A stretch of 64,000 bases of DNA from Microvirga lenta (GTDB lineage Bacteria; Pseudomonadota; Alphaproteobacteria; Rhizobiales; Beijerinckiaceae): NCBI RefSeq assembly GCF_020532555.1, contig NZ_JAJBBR010000007.1:1-64000 (forward strand). Reading direction: 5' to 3'. The position numbers and the translations under genes are program-made. The notes under the pieces were generated by a model that worked only from the letters and a program-made list of their open reading frames with translations, did no database searches and was not told the DNA's origin. Shown piece after piece: positions 1 through 10,458 of the stretch; within the stretch, counting starts at the first letter, position 1; each line of letters opens with the position of its first letter.

Positions 1-527
1 GCCTGTTCGGACACGCCTTCTCCTGGCGCGACCTGATCCTGATCGGAGGCGGCCTCTTCCTCGTCTGGAAGGCCACGAAGGAGATCCACCACAACGTCGA
101 CCCCACCCCGAACGAGGACGTCTTCGACACCGCGAAGGCCACGATGACGTTCGGCTCAGCGATCACCCAGATCCTGCTGCTCGATCTCGTCTTTTCCCTC
201 GACAGCATCATCACGGCCGTCGGCATGACTGACGTGGTGATGATCATGGTCATCGCGGTGGTCGTCGCGGTGACGGTGATGCTGCTCGCCGCCAATCCGC
301 TCGCCAACTTCATCCACCACAACCCCACCGTCGTGATGCTAGCACTCGGGTTCCTCCTGATGATCGGCATGACGCTGATCGCGGAAGGGTTCGGCGCCCA
401 CGTTCCGAAGGGCTACATCTATGCCGCGATGGCCTTCTCGGCCCTGATCGAGGGGCTGAACATGCTCTCCCGCCGCGCCAAGCGGAAACCGGCTCCGGCC
501 GCTTCGGAGAACTCTCCGCGCCACTGA
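1..527 (+). CDS. TerC-family integral membrane protein (5' truncated)
   Basis: Only the C-terminal part is present; the reading frame is open from base 3, so the gene starts before the window. The visible part has hydrophobic segments and the TerC-family signature DLVFSLDSI (about bases 183-210), preceded by the loop with ATKEIHH. TerC/YceF/YkoY-type proteins are inner-membrane proteins linked to metal-ion (manganese, tellurite) homeostasis; the substrate here cannot be read from sequence. The C-terminus is short and basic after the last membrane span. It ends before a strong terminator and converges on the TauE-type gene. Confidence 0.85.
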   Translation, partial: LFGHAFSWRDLILIGGGLFLVWKATKEIHHNVDPTPNEDVFDTAKATMTFGSAITQILLLDLVFSLDSIITAVGMTDVVMIMVIAVVVAVTVMLLAANPLANFIHHNPTVVMLALGFLLMIGMTLIAEGFGAHVPKGYIYAAMAFSALIEGLNMLSRRAKRKPAPAASENSPRH

Positions 528-550
528 CGCCTCTGTTCGCATCGAAGAAA

Positions 551-584
551 GGCCCTGCCGGTTTTGGACCGGCAGGGCCTTTTT
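551..584. terminator. Bidirectional rho-independent terminator
   Basis: A perfect 12-bp stem (551-562 pairs with 568-579) with a 5-nt loop is followed by TTTTT on the plus strand. On the minus strand the same stem is followed by TTTCTT. It sits between the convergent TerC and TauE/SafE genes and can serve both. Confidence 0.9.
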
Positions 585-606
585 CGTTTTCCAGGCGATT
601 TGTTTT

Positions 607-1458
607 TCAGACGAGGAGGCTGGCGGCGAACCGGGCGCAGACCAGGAGGAGAAACAGCCCGAAGGCCACCTCCAGCCGGCGCTTGGACAGCCGGTGCGCC
701 AGCCGCGCCCCCACCGGCGCCAGCCAGGTGCTGGTGGGAATGAACAGCAGGAACCCCACCAGCGAGATGTAGCCCAAGGCCAGCGGCGGCTGCAGCGCCA
801 CCACGTCGGGAAACTGCGCCGCCCGCGGCCAGCCGGCATAGACATAGCCGATCGCCCCCGGGATCGAGATCAGAATGCCCAGGCCCGACGAGGTCGCCAC
901 CGCCTGATGGATCGGCCGGTTGTAGAAGGTCATGAACAGGTTCGACAGCTGGCCGCCGCCGATGCCCATCAGGGCCGAGAGCACGCCGATGACCCAGCCA
1001 TAGACCACCATCACGGCCTTGCCCGGCATGTCGAGGCCCAGGCGCCAGGTGTCCTTGCCGAACAGGAGCCGCACCGCCGAGATGCCGGCCACCGCCACGA
1101 ACACCGCCTTGAACAGGTCGGCCGGGGCATGGCGGGCGACCAGGCTGCCCATGACCACCCCGACCACCACCGGCACGGCCCAGACCCGCAGGATCGACAT
1201 GTCGACGGCGCCCTTGGCGCGGTGGGCGTTGAAGGAGCGGATCGAGGTCGGGATGATGATGGCCAGCGAGGTGCCCACGCACAGGGGCATCCTCACCTCC
1301 TCGGGCACGCCCACCAGGCGGAAGAGCTCGTAGAGGATGGGCACGGCCACGGCGCCGCCGCCGACGCCGAAGACGCCGGCGAGCAGGCCGGTGAGCGCGC
1401 CCGCCAGCAGCAGCGCCACCGCCAGCCACGCCAGATCGAACAGGGGTATGCCATACAT
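607..1458 (-). CDS. TauE/SafE family sulfite/anion exporter
   Basis: Predicted 283-residue inner-membrane protein with about eight hydrophobic segments. Two internally similar halves each carry the family's glycine-rich motif (GVFGVGGG near residue 30 and LMGIGGGQ near residue 165). TauE/SafE proteins export sulfite or sulfonate-derived sulfur anions in the studied cases; many members have unknown substrates. It lies 77 bp after the DUF1028 gene at the end of the peptide-transport and gamma-glutamyltransferase run. A sulfur-anion exporter would fit glutathione or cysteine breakdown, but a hairpin in the gap (1506-1523) means it may be transcribed separately. Ends next to a bidirectional terminator. 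Confidence 0.85.
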   Translation of the reverse strand: MYGIPLFDLAWLAVALLLAGALTGLLAGVFGVGGGAVAVPILYELFRLVGVPEEVRMPLCVGTSLAIIIPTSIRSFNAHRAKGAVDMSILRVWAVPVVVGVVMGSLVARHAPADLFKAVFVAVAGISAVRLLFGKDTWRLGLDMPGKAVMVVYGWVIGVLSALMGIGGGQLSNLFMTFYNRPIHQAVATSSGLGILISIPGAIGYVYAGWPRAAQFPDVVALQPPLALGYISLVGFLLFIPTSTWLAPVGARLAHRLSKRRLEVAFGLFLLLVCARFAASLLV

Positions 1459-1505
1459 CGCGATTACTTCTCACGGCACAAAAACGGCCGCTGAAAAAGG
1501 CAGGA

Positions 1506-1523
1506 GCCTCCCCGGCGGGAGGC
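1506..1523 (-). terminator. Possible weak terminator after the DUF1028 gene
   Basis: A 7-bp GC stem (1506-1512 with 1517-1523) with a 4-nt loop lies just after the DUF1028 stop codon. On the minus strand TTTTT follows seven bases after the stem, so the T-tract is displaced. It may attenuate transcription into the TauE gene. Confidence 0.4.
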
Positions 1524-1535
1524 GGTTCAGGGAGT

Positions 1536-2267
1536 TCAGGCGGAGACGGAGTTCGTCGCTTGCGCGCGCTCCTGGATCTCCCGCGCCCGCTGGTCGATCC
1601 AGCTCCGGTCCGTGATGCCGCCCGGATTGGTGCGGGTCGCCATGGCGTCCATGAAGGCGAGGTAGCGCTCGTGCGCCACGCCGTAGAGCCGCCGCAGCTC
1701 CTGCAGCGGCTCGGCGTGATCGTCGACGCGCAGGTCGAGGATCGGGTAGGGCTCCGTGCGCCAGATCTTGAGAGCGGCCGATTGCTTGCCGCGCTTGTCG
1801 CCGCCCTCGGCCTGGCCGGCATCGAGGGCCGCCATCAGACGATCCGGCAGGCGGAGATCCTTGCGGCGCTTGAAGGTGTCGAGGGTGGCCTCGATGACCG
1901 ATGCGCCGGCGAGCATGTTGCCGGCCACCGAGACGCCCTCGTCCGTCAGGTGCCCGCACCAATCGACGCATTCGCGGCCTGTATGGGCGGCGGTGCGCCC
2001 CTCGCGGTCGATCACATGGAGCTGACGCGCCTCCCGGCCGGGATCGCCCGCCGTGAGGATCGCCACGATGTCCTCGGCGCTGCGGCCCTCCGCCAGCAGC
2101 TTGAGACCGTCATAGCCGTAGAGCGGATTGACGAGCGCCTGCGTGGCCAGCGCGCCGATGTGGGCCGCGCCGTAGGGGCAGAGCGCCCCCACGGCGAAGA
2201 ACTTGGTGGTGACGGCGACGCCATATTCGCCCGTCTGCGGGTCCTTGGCGATGATCGACCAGGTCAT
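1536..2267 (-). CDS. DUF1028 domain-containing protein (Ntn-hydrolase-like)
   Basis: 243 residues. The N-terminal 200 residues match the DUF1028 pattern: MTWSIIAKDP start, GEYGVAVTTKFFAVG, then ATQALVNPLYG and SVAGNML. DUF1028 proteins are placed in the Ntn-hydrolase superfamily and occur beside peptidases and amino-acid enzymes; no reaction is firmly established. The start is set by a perfect AGGAGGTG ribosome site 5 nt upstream. The gap to the gamma-glutamyltransferase gene is only 12 bp, so the two are very likely co-transcribed, and it may hydrolyse a product or related amide in the same pathway. Confidence 0.85.
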   Translation of the reverse strand: MTWSIIAKDPQTGEYGVAVTTKFFAVGALCPYGAAHIGALATQALVNPLYGYDGLKLLAEGRSAEDIVAILTAGDPGREARQLHVIDREGRTAAHTGRECVDWCGHLTDEGVSVAGNMLAGASVIEATLDTFKRRKDLRLPDRLMAALDAGQAEGGDKRGKQSAALKIWRTEPYPILDLRVDDHAEPLQELRRLYGVAHERYLAFMDAMATRTNPGGITDRSWIDQRAREIQERAQATNSVSA

Positions 2268-2279
2268 GGCAGCACCTCC

Positions 2280-4073
2280 TCAGCGACCGATCGCATAGGC
2301 CTGCATGAGGCGCGGCGTGGCCGCACCGTGCAGGAGCCCGTCCTTGTCGCGGCTGGCCGCCACGAGGCGGCCCACCGTCCAGGCAGGCGCGACCTCGACG
2401 TCGTGGCCGCGGGAGCGGAGGTCGTCCAGCACCTCTTCGCCGAACGTCTCCTCCGCCATGAGATGGCCGGGCTTCTGCTCGCGCGGATAGAACGACGACG
2501 GGAAATGCGCCGTGTGCGACATCGGCAGGTCGATGGATTCCTGCAGGTTGAGCCCGTGATGGGCGTGCCGCAGGAACAGAAGAAGCTGCCACTGCTCCTG
2601 CTGGTCGCCGCCTGGGGAACCGAAGACCATGTAGGGCTCGCCGTCCTTCTCCGCGAGCGTCGGCGTGAGCGTAGTGCGGGGACGCTTGCCGGGCTCCAGG
2701 CTCGCCGGAAGCCCGGGCTCCAGCCAGAACATCTGCGCACGGGAGTTGAGCATGAAGCCCAGTTCCGGAATGACGGGCGAGGATTGCAGCCAGCCGCCGG
2801 AGGGCATTGCCGCGATCATGTTGCCGTGGCGGTCGACCACGTCGATATGCACCGTGTCGCCGCGCCGCGCAGAGCGCATGGAGGCGAGGGTCGGCTCGCC
2901 GCCGGAGACCTTGCGGTCCGTGGTCGAAAGCTCCCGCAGGGCCTTGAGCGTGCGCTCGACCTGAAGCTCGTACCCGTCGATGCGGCCGGGGCGCAGCTCC
3001 AGGGAGGCCTTGTCGGTGATCAGCTTGCGGCGCTCGTCCGAATAGGCGTCCGAGAGCAGCGTCTCGATCGGCACCTTCACGAAATCCGGGTCGCCGTAAT
3101 AGGCCTCGCGGTCCGCGAAGGCGAGCTTCATGGATTCCGTCACCGTATGGATGAACTCGGCGCTCGTCGGGCCCATGCTCGCCAGATCGAAGCCCTTGAG
3201 GAGGGCGAGGGTCTGCAGGAAGACCGGGCCCTGCCCCCATGGCCTGATCTTGTTCACCCGGAAGTTATGGTACTCATAGGTCTGCGGCGCGTCGTAGCTC
3301 GCCGACCAGGATGCCATGTCGTCGCCGGTGAGCACGCCGCGATGGCGCGAGCCGCTCTGGTCCATGGCCTCCGTCTTGCGGACGAAGTCGTCGATCGCCT
3401 CGGCGACGAAGCCCTTATAGAAGGCGTTCCGCGCGGCCTCGATCTGCGCCTCCCGGTTGCCGCTCTTGGCTTCCGCCTCGCGCAGGATGCGCCTCCAGGT
3501 TTCCGCGAGCTGCGGATTGCGGAAGAGTTGGCGCGGCTTCGGCGCCTCGCCGCCGGGCAGATAGACCGCGGCGGAGGTGAGCCACTCGGTCTCGAAGAAT
3601 TCCTTCAGGTCCTTGATGGTGTTGGCGACGCGGGGCAGGAGCGGATGACCCTGGTCGGCATAGTAGATCGCCGGCTCCAGCACGTCCCTCAGGGACAGGG
3701 TGCCGTGGTCGCGCAGAAGCAGCATCCACGCGTCGAACGCGCCGGGGATGACGGTGGCGAGCAGGCCGTTACCCGGAATCAGCGTCAGGCCCTCGTTTTT
3801 GTAGTGCTCGATCGTCGCGCCCTTCGGCGCCGTGCCCTGGCCGCAGAGCACTTCGACCTTGCCGGTCTTGGCGGAGTAGAACACGGCCGGGACCTCGCCG
3901 GACGGCCCCACCAGGTGCGGCTCGACCACCTGCAGCACGAAGCCGGTCGCAACGGCGGCGTCGAAGGCGTTGCCGCCCCTTTCGAGCATCGCCATGCCGG
4001 AGGCCGAAGCCAGCCAGTGGGTCGAGGTGACGACACCGAAGGTGCCGAGGATTTCAGGCCGTGTGGTGAACAT
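2280..4073 (-). CDS. Gamma-glutamyltransferase family protein
   Basis: 597 residues, the usual length for the family. GGT-type enzymes are Ntn hydrolases that self-cleave before a conserved threonine and then remove or transfer gamma-glutamyl groups from glutathione and related peptides. Here Thr407 in the motif GDTVHIDVVD is the expected nucleophile, followed by the small-subunit motifs PSGGW and GSPGGD. No signal peptide is evident at the N-terminus (MFTTRPEILGTFG), which suggests a cytoplasmic enzyme acting on imported substrate; classical GGTs are periplasmic. The gene follows the DppC-like permease by 24 bp and precedes DUF1028 by 12 bp. The substrate could also be another gamma-glutamyl amide. 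Confidence 0.88.
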   Translation of the reverse strand: MFTTRPEILGTFGVVTSTHWLASASGMAMLERGGNAFDAAVATGFVLQVVEPHLVGPSGEVPAVFYSAKTGKVEVLCGQGTAPKGATIEHYKNEGLTLIPGNGLLATVIPGAFDAWMLLLRDHGTLSLRDVLEPAIYYADQGHPLLPRVANTIKDLKEFFETEWLTSAAVYLPGGEAPKPRQLFRNPQLAETWRRILREAEAKSGNREAQIEAARNAFYKGFVAEAIDDFVRKTEAMDQSGSRHRGVLTGDDMASWSASYDAPQTYEYHNFRVNKIRPWGQGPVFLQTLALLKGFDLASMGPTSAEFIHTVTESMKLAFADREAYYGDPDFVKVPIETLLSDAYSDERRKLITDKASLELRPGRIDGYELQVERTLKALRELSTTDRKVSGGEPTLASMRSARRGDTVHIDVVDRHGNMIAAMPSGGWLQSSPVIPELGFMLNSRAQMFWLEPGLPASLEPGKRPRTTLTPTLAEKDGEPYMVFGSPGGDQQEQWQLLLFLRHAHHGLNLQESIDLPMSHTAHFPSSFYPREQKPGHLMAEETFGEEVLDDLRSRGHDVEVAPAWTVGRLVAASRDKDGLLHGAATPRLMQAYAIGR

Positions 4074-4097
4074 GCGTTTCGTCCGGGGTTGGAGTTC

Positions 4098-4973
4098 TTA
4101 TTGTTCGCGGGGATCGAGCGCGTCGCGCAATCCGTCGCCGAGGAGGTTGAAGCCAAGCACGATGAGGAAGATGGCCGAGCCGGGGAAGATCGACATCCAG
4201 GGGGCCTGATCCATGAAGTTCTTGGCGGTGTTCAGCATGGAGCCCCAGGAGGGGTTGGGTGGCTGCTGGCCCAGCCCCAGGAAGGACAGGCTCGCCTCCG
4301 CGATGATGGCGGTCGCGATCGTCAGCGTCGCCTGTACGAGGATCGGCGGAAGCACGTTCGGGAAAACGTAGCGCAGCAGGATCCAGAAATCGGGGAGCCC
4401 GATGGCCCGCGCGCCCTCCACGTAGTCCTCCGCCTTGACGGTGAGCACCTGAGCGCGGGTCAGACGGACGAAGATCGGCATGGCGGACAGACCGATGGCG
4501 ATCATCGCATTGGTCAGGCTGGGCCCCAGGAAGGCCGCGAGCGCGATGGCGAGGATGAGGAACGGAATGGCCAGCATGGCATCCGTCGCGCGGGAGATCA
4601 CGGCATCGACCCAACCGCCGAAATAGCCGGAGATCAACCCGAACGGCACCCCGAGCACGACCGCGATGGCCACCGACACCACGCCCGCCATGATCGAGGC
4701 GCGGGCGCCCAGGAGCATGCGCGAGAGCATGTCGCGGCCGAGTTCGTCCGTACCGAACCAGTGGAGGGCCGATGGAGCCTTCCGGATGGTCGTGAAGCTC
4801 GGCTTGATGGGGTCGTACGGCGCCAGATAAGGGCCCACGATGGCGGCGAGGACGAAGAAGAGCACGACGGCGCCGCCGATGACGGCGCTCTTGTTCTTCA
4901 GGAACTTCGAGAGGACGCGGCTGCGCTTCTTCGGCAGGGCGACGTCGTCGGCAACGGCAATGGCGGCGGTCAT
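4098..4973 (-). CDS. ABC transporter permease, DppC type (operon 1)
   Basis: 291 residues with six predicted membrane spans and an N-terminal cytoplasmic/first-span extension (SAVIGGAVVLFFVL near residue 35), typical of the DppC/OppC subunit. The permease EAA-like loop is visible as EGARAIGLPDFWIL near residue 185. It forms the inner-membrane pore together with the preceding DppB-type subunit, with which it overlaps by an ATGA start-stop junction (translational coupling). Followed after 24 bp by the gamma-glutamyltransferase gene, which suggests imported peptides are its substrates. Confidence 0.93.
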   Translation of the reverse strand: MTAAIAVADDVALPKKRSRVLSKFLKNKSAVIGGAVVLFFVLAAIVGPYLAPYDPIKPSFTTIRKAPSALHWFGTDELGRDMLSRMLLGARASIMAGVVSVAIAVVLGVPFGLISGYFGGWVDAVISRATDAMLAIPFLILAIALAAFLGPSLTNAMIAIGLSAMPIFVRLTRAQVLTVKAEDYVEGARAIGLPDFWILLRYVFPNVLPPILVQATLTIATAIIAEASLSFLGLGQQPPNPSWGSMLNTAKNFMDQAPWMSIFPGSAIFLIVLGFNLLGDGLRDALDPREQ

Positions 4974-5917
4974 GCTGCGTGCCTCAGGCGTGGGTTGACG
5001 AGAACATACAGGACGTCGGCGAGCAGGTTCATGAAGATGAAGCCGACTGCGGTGCAGAGCACGACGCCCTGCACGACCGCGTAGTCGCGGTTGAAGACGG
5101 CATCGACGATGAGCTTGCCGAACCCTGGAATGGTGAAGATCTGCTCGGTGAGAACGGCGCCGGCCAGGAGTTCGCCGAAGAGCAGGGTGGACAGGGTCAC
5201 GATGGGCACGAGAGCGTTGCGCAGAGCATGCTTGAGGATCACGGTCCGGGAAAGCAGGCCTTTGGCCTTGGCGGTGCGGATGTAGTCGGAACGCATGACG
5301 CCGAGCATGGCGCTGCGGGTGTGGCGCATGAGGCTGGCCGCCAGCGCCGTGCCGAGCACGATGGACGGCATGATCATGGTCTTGATGTTCAGCCAGAGAT
5401 CCTCCGTGGGCGGCACGTAGCCGGAGGCGGGGAGGAGTTGCCAGCGCACCGAGACCAGCATGATGAGAATGATGCCGAGCCAGAAATTGGGGATCGAAAG
5501 GCCGGACAGCGCGATCACGTTCGTGGCGTAATCGACGGTCGTGCCCTTCCTCACGGCGGAGATGATGCCGGCCGGAATACCGATGGCCAGCGCCACGATC
5601 ATGGCGAAGATGGCAAGCTCGATGGTGACCGGAAGCTTGCTGAGAACGAGTTCGAGCACCGGAATGTCCGTGCGCAGGGAAATACCGAGGTTGCCCTGCA
5701 AAACCTCGCCCAGCCAGGTGATGTACTGCACCGGAATCGGGTCGTTCAGGCGGTACTTCTCGCGCAGATAGGCGAGCACTTCCGGGTCCCGCTCCTCGCC
5801 TGCCATGGTGAGGACCGGGTCCCCGGGCAGAAGCTGTTGAAGGGCGAAGACCAGCACCGACACGATGAGGAGCGTCGGAATGGCGATCAGGATACGTCGA
5901 GCAATGTAGCGGAGCAT
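4970..5917 (-). CDS. ABC transporter permease, DppB type (operon 1)
   Basis: 315 residues from the chosen ATG (MLRYIARRILIAIP); a TTG start 18 bp further upstream is possible but has no ribosome site. The N-terminal basic segment, first span and the conserved LLPGDPV motif near residue 28 are typical of DppB/OppB. The loop RTAKAKGLLSRTVILKHALRN region near residues 215-235 is the ATPase-contact EAA loop. Second gene after the solute-binding protein, separated from it by a hairpin at 5951-5974; it ends inside the DppC start codon. Confidence 0.92.
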   Translation of the reverse strand: MLRYIARRILIAIPTLLIVSVLVFALQQLLPGDPVLTMAGEERDPEVLAYLREKYRLNDPIPVQYITWLGEVLQGNLGISLRTDIPVLELVLSKLPVTIELAIFAMIVALAIGIPAGIISAVRKGTTVDYATNVIALSGLSIPNFWLGIILIMLVSVRWQLLPASGYVPPTEDLWLNIKTMIMPSIVLGTALAASLMRHTRSAMLGVMRSDYIRTAKAKGLLSRTVILKHALRNALVPIVTLSTLLFGELLAGAVLTEQIFTIPGFGKLIVDAVFNRDYAVVQGVVLCTAVGFIFMNLLADVLYVLVNPRLRHAA

Positions 5918-5950
5918 TAAGCCGGCCACCCGCAATGTGAGAGGGCAGTG

Positions 5951-5974
5951 CGTGCCCGGATCTCGCCGGGCACG
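5951..5974 (-). terminator. GC hairpin between solute-binding protein and permease genes
   Basis: A perfect 9-bp stem (5951-5959 with 5966-5974) with a 6-nt loop lies 15 bp after the stop of the solute-binding protein and before the DppB-type gene. There is no T-run on the minus-strand 3' side, so it is more likely an mRNA-stabilising or attenuating hairpin than a full terminator. Confidence 0.6.
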
Positions 5975-5989
5975 CGGGTTTTCAAAGGG

Positions 5990-7489
5990 TTAGGAGGCGA
6001 GCTTCACACCCTGAAGACGGATCATGCCGTCCGGGTAGGGCTTGAAGCCCTGAACCTTCTTGGAGTGGGCGAAGGGCCAGGTCTGGTAGTAGACGTAGAT
6101 GATCGGCAGTTCGTCCTGCAGGATCGCCTGGGCCTGGTCGTAGAGCTGCTTGCGCTTGGCCTCGTCGTTGGTGACGCGGGCCTCGTTCAGCAGGCGGTCC
6201 ACTTCCGGATTGCAGTACCGGCCGTCGTTGAGGCCGCCCTTGCAGGTGACGAACTGGTGGATGTTGCCGTCGGGATCGACACGGCCCGACCAGCCGATCT
6301 GGTTGACGTCGAAGTTGCCGGCCTGAGCCTCCTTCTGGAGCGCTGCGAACTCCGTGGGGCGCAGGGAGATGTCGAAGCCTGCCTCAGCCGCCATGGCCTG
6401 CACGATCTCATTGACCTGCTGGGTCGTCGTGCTGTTGCCGAAGGCGATCTCGAACTTGACCCGGTCGACCCCGGCCTCCTTCAGAAGCTGCTTGGCCTTC
6501 TCCACGTTGCGCTTGCGGGCCGCATACTTCTCGTTGTTGTAGATGCTCGCGAGCGGGAAGGGCTGGCCGGCGGGCGTGAAGATGCCCTGTCCGACGACCT
6601 CGTTGATGACGTCACGATCGATCGAAAGCTCGAAAGCCTGACGGACGCGCTTGTCCTGGCCCAGGGGCCCCTTGGCGCGCTCGCCGTTGTTCGTGTTGAT
6701 CGTCAGTCCCTGATAGCCCAGGCCGGTAACGGGGGCGAAGACCAGGTTCGCGTCGCCCTTCACGGCCGGGATGTCGCTCGGCGCCAGGCGCTCGAGCATG
6801 TCGAGGTCGCCGGAGCGCAGGTTGGCGAGACGGACGGTCGTGTCGGGAATGGGCGTGAAGACGACCCGGTCGAAATGATAGTCCTTGGCGTTCCAGTATT
6901 CTTGGAAACGGTCGAGAACGATGCGGTCGTTCTGGACGCGCTCGACGAACTTGTAGGGGCCCGAGCAGACCGGCTTCTGCGCGAAGTCGGCGCCGGCGAT
7001 GGCCTTCGGCGACATGATCATGCCGGCACGGTCGGAGAGCTGCGAAAGCAGCGTCGCGTCCGGGCGGGAGAGGTTGAGCTTCACCGTCAGATCGTCCACG
7101 ACCTCGACGCTTTCCACCGAGGTGAGCTCGCTCTTGCGCAGGCTGTCCGGAAGGGTCCGGGCCCGGTCGATATTGGCCTTCACGGCTGCAGCATCGAGCT
7201 TCTCGCCGTCATGGAACGTCACGCCCGGACGGAGCTTGAAGGTGAGCGCCTTGCCGTCGTCGCTCCAGCTCCACTCGGTCGCGAGCTGGGGGGCGAATTT
7301 CAGCTCGGGCGTGATGTCGACGAGCTTGTCGCACAGCGAGGTGAAGACGATGCGCCCGACGAAGGTGCGTGCCCGGTGCGGATCGAGCACGTCCGGGTCC
7401 TCCTGCAGGCCGATCCTCAAGGTTTGCGCCGAGGCCGCGGTGCTCATCAGGAGCCCGGCGGCCAGCGCCATCAAAGTAAGACGCTTCAT
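5990..7489 (-). CDS. Peptide-type ABC transporter substrate-binding protein (operon 1)
   Basis: 499 residues, SBP_bac_5 (DppA/OppA-like) family. It begins with a Sec signal peptide (MKRLTLMALAAGLLMS, predicted cut after TAASA) followed by LRIGLQEDPDVLDPH, the family's opening strand. It would bind the ligand in the periplasm and deliver it to the permease pair. The start has a GGAGG ribosome site. It lies between the two ATPase genes upstream and the two permeases downstream. The neighbouring gamma-glutamyltransferase suggests a glutathione-like or gamma-glutamyl peptide ligand, as in Gsi-type importers, but sequence alone does not fix this. Confidence 0.9.
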   Translation of the reverse strand: MKRLTLMALAAGLLMSTAASAQTLRIGLQEDPDVLDPHRARTFVGRIVFTSLCDKLVDITPELKFAPQLATEWSWSDDGKALTFKLRPGVTFHDGEKLDAAAVKANIDRARTLPDSLRKSELTSVESVEVVDDLTVKLNLSRPDATLLSQLSDRAGMIMSPKAIAGADFAQKPVCSGPYKFVERVQNDRIVLDRFQEYWNAKDYHFDRVVFTPIPDTTVRLANLRSGDLDMLERLAPSDIPAVKGDANLVFAPVTGLGYQGLTINTNNGERAKGPLGQDKRVRQAFELSIDRDVINEVVGQGIFTPAGQPFPLASIYNNEKYAARKRNVEKAKQLLKEAGVDRVKFEIAFGNSTTTQQVNEIVQAMAAEAGFDISLRPTEFAALQKEAQAGNFDVNQIGWSGRVDPDGNIHQFVTCKGGLNDGRYCNPEVDRLLNEARVTNDEAKRKQLYDQAQAILQDELPIIYVYYQTWPFAHSKKVQGFKPYPDGMIRLQGVKLAS

Positions 7490-7516
7490 TGTTCTAGTCC
7501 TCCACTTCTCTCTGGA

Positions 7517-8616
<1,100 letters not shown>

Positions 8617-8620
<4 letters not shown>

Positions 8621-9678
8621 GCGGCGGCTCCTCGTTTTTCTTCGAGCGGTGCGTACCAGCACCGGGCCCGGTGTCCCGGCCTGATCTCCCCGAGCGGAGG
8701 CGGCTCGTTGGCGCATTTGGCGTCGGAGAAGGGGCAGCGCGGGGTGAACCGGCAGCCCTTCGGCATCAGCTCGACCGGGGGCACGGTGCCGCGGATCGTG
8801 GCGAGGCGCCCCTCGCGACGACCGAGCGATGGCACCGACCCCATGAGGCCGATGGTGTAAGGATGCTGCGGGTCTTCGAAGATCGCCTCCACGGGACCGG
8901 TTTCGACCACTCGGCCCGCATACATGACGGCCACCTCGTCGGCGACCTCCGCCACCACCCCGAGGTCGTGGGTGATCATGATCATCGCCGTGCCCGTTTC
9001 CTCCTGCAGGCGCTTAACCAGGGTGAGGATCTGGGCCTGAATGGTGACGTCGAGGGCGGTCGTCGGCTCGTCCGCGATCAGCAGCTGAGGATCGTTGGCG
9101 AGCGCCATGGCGATCATCACGCGCTGACGCATGCCGCCCGACATCTCGTGCGGATAGGCGCGAAGGCGCTTTTCAGGGGCCGGAATACGCACCTTGCGCA
9201 GCATCTCGAGCGCCCGTTCCATGGCCTCGGCCTTCGAGACCTTGCGATGGCGGACGATGCCCTCGGCAATCTGGTCGCCGATGGTGAAGGCCGGGTTGAG
9301 GGAGGTCATCGGCTCCTGGAAGATCATGGCCATCCGGTCGCCGCGAAGGTCGGCCCGCTCGCGCTCGCCGAGCTGCAGGAGATCCTGCCCCTCGAACTCG
9401 GCCGTGCCGGAGACGATCCGGGCCGGGGGCGTCGGCAGCAATCCCATCAGCGCGAGCGCCGTGACGCTCTTGCCGCAGCCGGATTCCCCGACGAGGCAGA
9501 GGGTCTTGCCCTTTCCAACCGAAAAGGAAACGTCGTCGACCAGATTGATATCCTTGGGGGTTCCGTCGAACCGGATCGACAGCCCCTGGACATTCAGGAG
9601 CGGCTTCTCGACCGAAGGCGAAAGCTGGCCGGAGCCGCCCACCTCCCTCGCATGCTGAAGCGTCGCCTCATGTGCCAT
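8617..9678 (-). CDS. Peptide-type ABC transporter ATP-binding protein, DppD type (operon 1)
   Basis: 353 residues from ATG 9678 ([10 protein letters not shown]), chosen because AAGGA lies 11 nt upstream; ATGs at 9690 and 9711 are alternatives. Walker [10 protein letters not shown], signature SGGMRQRV, Walker [13 protein letters not shown] and a C-terminal oligopeptide-transporter domain with [14 protein letters not shown] are visible. It pairs with the next ATPase to drive the transporter. The start overlaps the end of the GntR-type regulator gene, which makes the regulator the first gene of the operon. Confidence 0.92.
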
Positions 9679-10435
9679 GTCGAAGCTCATCCTTGGTATC
9701 GTTGAAATCATTTTGCGAAAGCGAGCCGTCGGGCTGCGCCGGACGTGTCATCACCGTCAGAAGACTTTGCCGCACGAGCTCCAGATGCTCGCGCATCGCG
9801 CGCTCCGCCGCGTGGGCCTCGCGCTGGGAAATGGCCGCGATGACGCGCCGGTGCTGCTCCACATAGCGGGACAGGCGATCCTTGGAGCGGGCCCGCTCGC
9901 GCAGCACCTGCCAGTTCACGTCCTGACGGATGCGGTCGACCATGTCGAAAATGGCCAGGAGCAGGCTGTTGCCTGCGGCCTCGGCAATGGCGCGGTGGAG
10001 GGCGCTGTCCCACAGCTCGTACCCGTCCGCGTCCGAGCTCGATGCGGTCTTCTCGGCCAGATGCAGGAGGCGCTCGACATCCCCGTTGGAGGCGCGCAGG
10101 GCTGCGAGGCGCGCAAGGATCGGTTCGATCTCCAACCGCACATCCATCACTTCGAGAGGATTGGTGCGGCTCGACAGCTCCTCCAAACCAGTCTGCGGAT
10201 CGACCGGGCGCGGTCCGACGAAGGTCCCCTTGCCCTGGTGGCGCCAGATCCGCCCCTCCGCTTCCAGCACTTCAAGGGCCCGCCGCAGGGCGCGCCGGCC
10301 GATGCCGATCTGCGTCGCCAGGACCCGTTCCGGCGGCAGCCGCTGGTCCGCCGCGAAGCGACCATCGTCGAGGAGAGCGCGCAATCGCCCAAGGGCGAAA
10401 TTCGAGCTGTCCGATAAGGTCTCGATCTTGGTCAT
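9668..10435 (-). CDS. FadR/GntR-family transcriptional regulator
   Basis: 255 residues from ATG 10435, preferred over GTG 10516 because AGGA lies 6 nt upstream and the length fits the FadR subfamily. The N-terminal winged helix is clear (LPPERVLATQIGIGRRALRR, then EGRIWRHQGKGTFVG). The C-terminal FCD ligand domain shows the metal-binding histidine pattern (LHRAIAEAAGN, EQHRRVIAAI, REHLELVRQS). FadR/FCD regulators usually repress catabolic operons and bind an acid metabolite. It overlaps the first ABC ATPase gene and probably controls this operon; palindromes at 10459-10483 and 10545-10554 are candidate operators. Confidence 0.9.
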   Translation of the reverse strand: MTKIETLSDSSNFALGRLRALLDDGRFAADQRLPPERVLATQIGIGRRALRRALEVLEAEGRIWRHQGKGTFVGPRPVDPQTGLEELSSRTNPLEVMDVRLEIEPILARLAALRASNGDVERLLHLAEKTASSSDADGYELWDSALHRAIAEAAGNSLLLAIFDMVDRIRQDVNWQVLRERARSKDRLSRYVEQHRRVIAAISQREAHAAERAMREHLELVRQSLLTVMTRPAQPDGSLSQNDFNDTKDELRHGT

Positions 10436-10458
10436 TCCGGTCCTGCTGGGCGCGATCC

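Noticed and set aside
1560-5084. Very long open frame on the plus strand opposite DUF1028, GGT and the permease genes
   Set aside because: It has the Arg/His/Gly/Asp-rich composition of high-GC antisense frames, no family features, and lies over four well-supported minus-strand genes.
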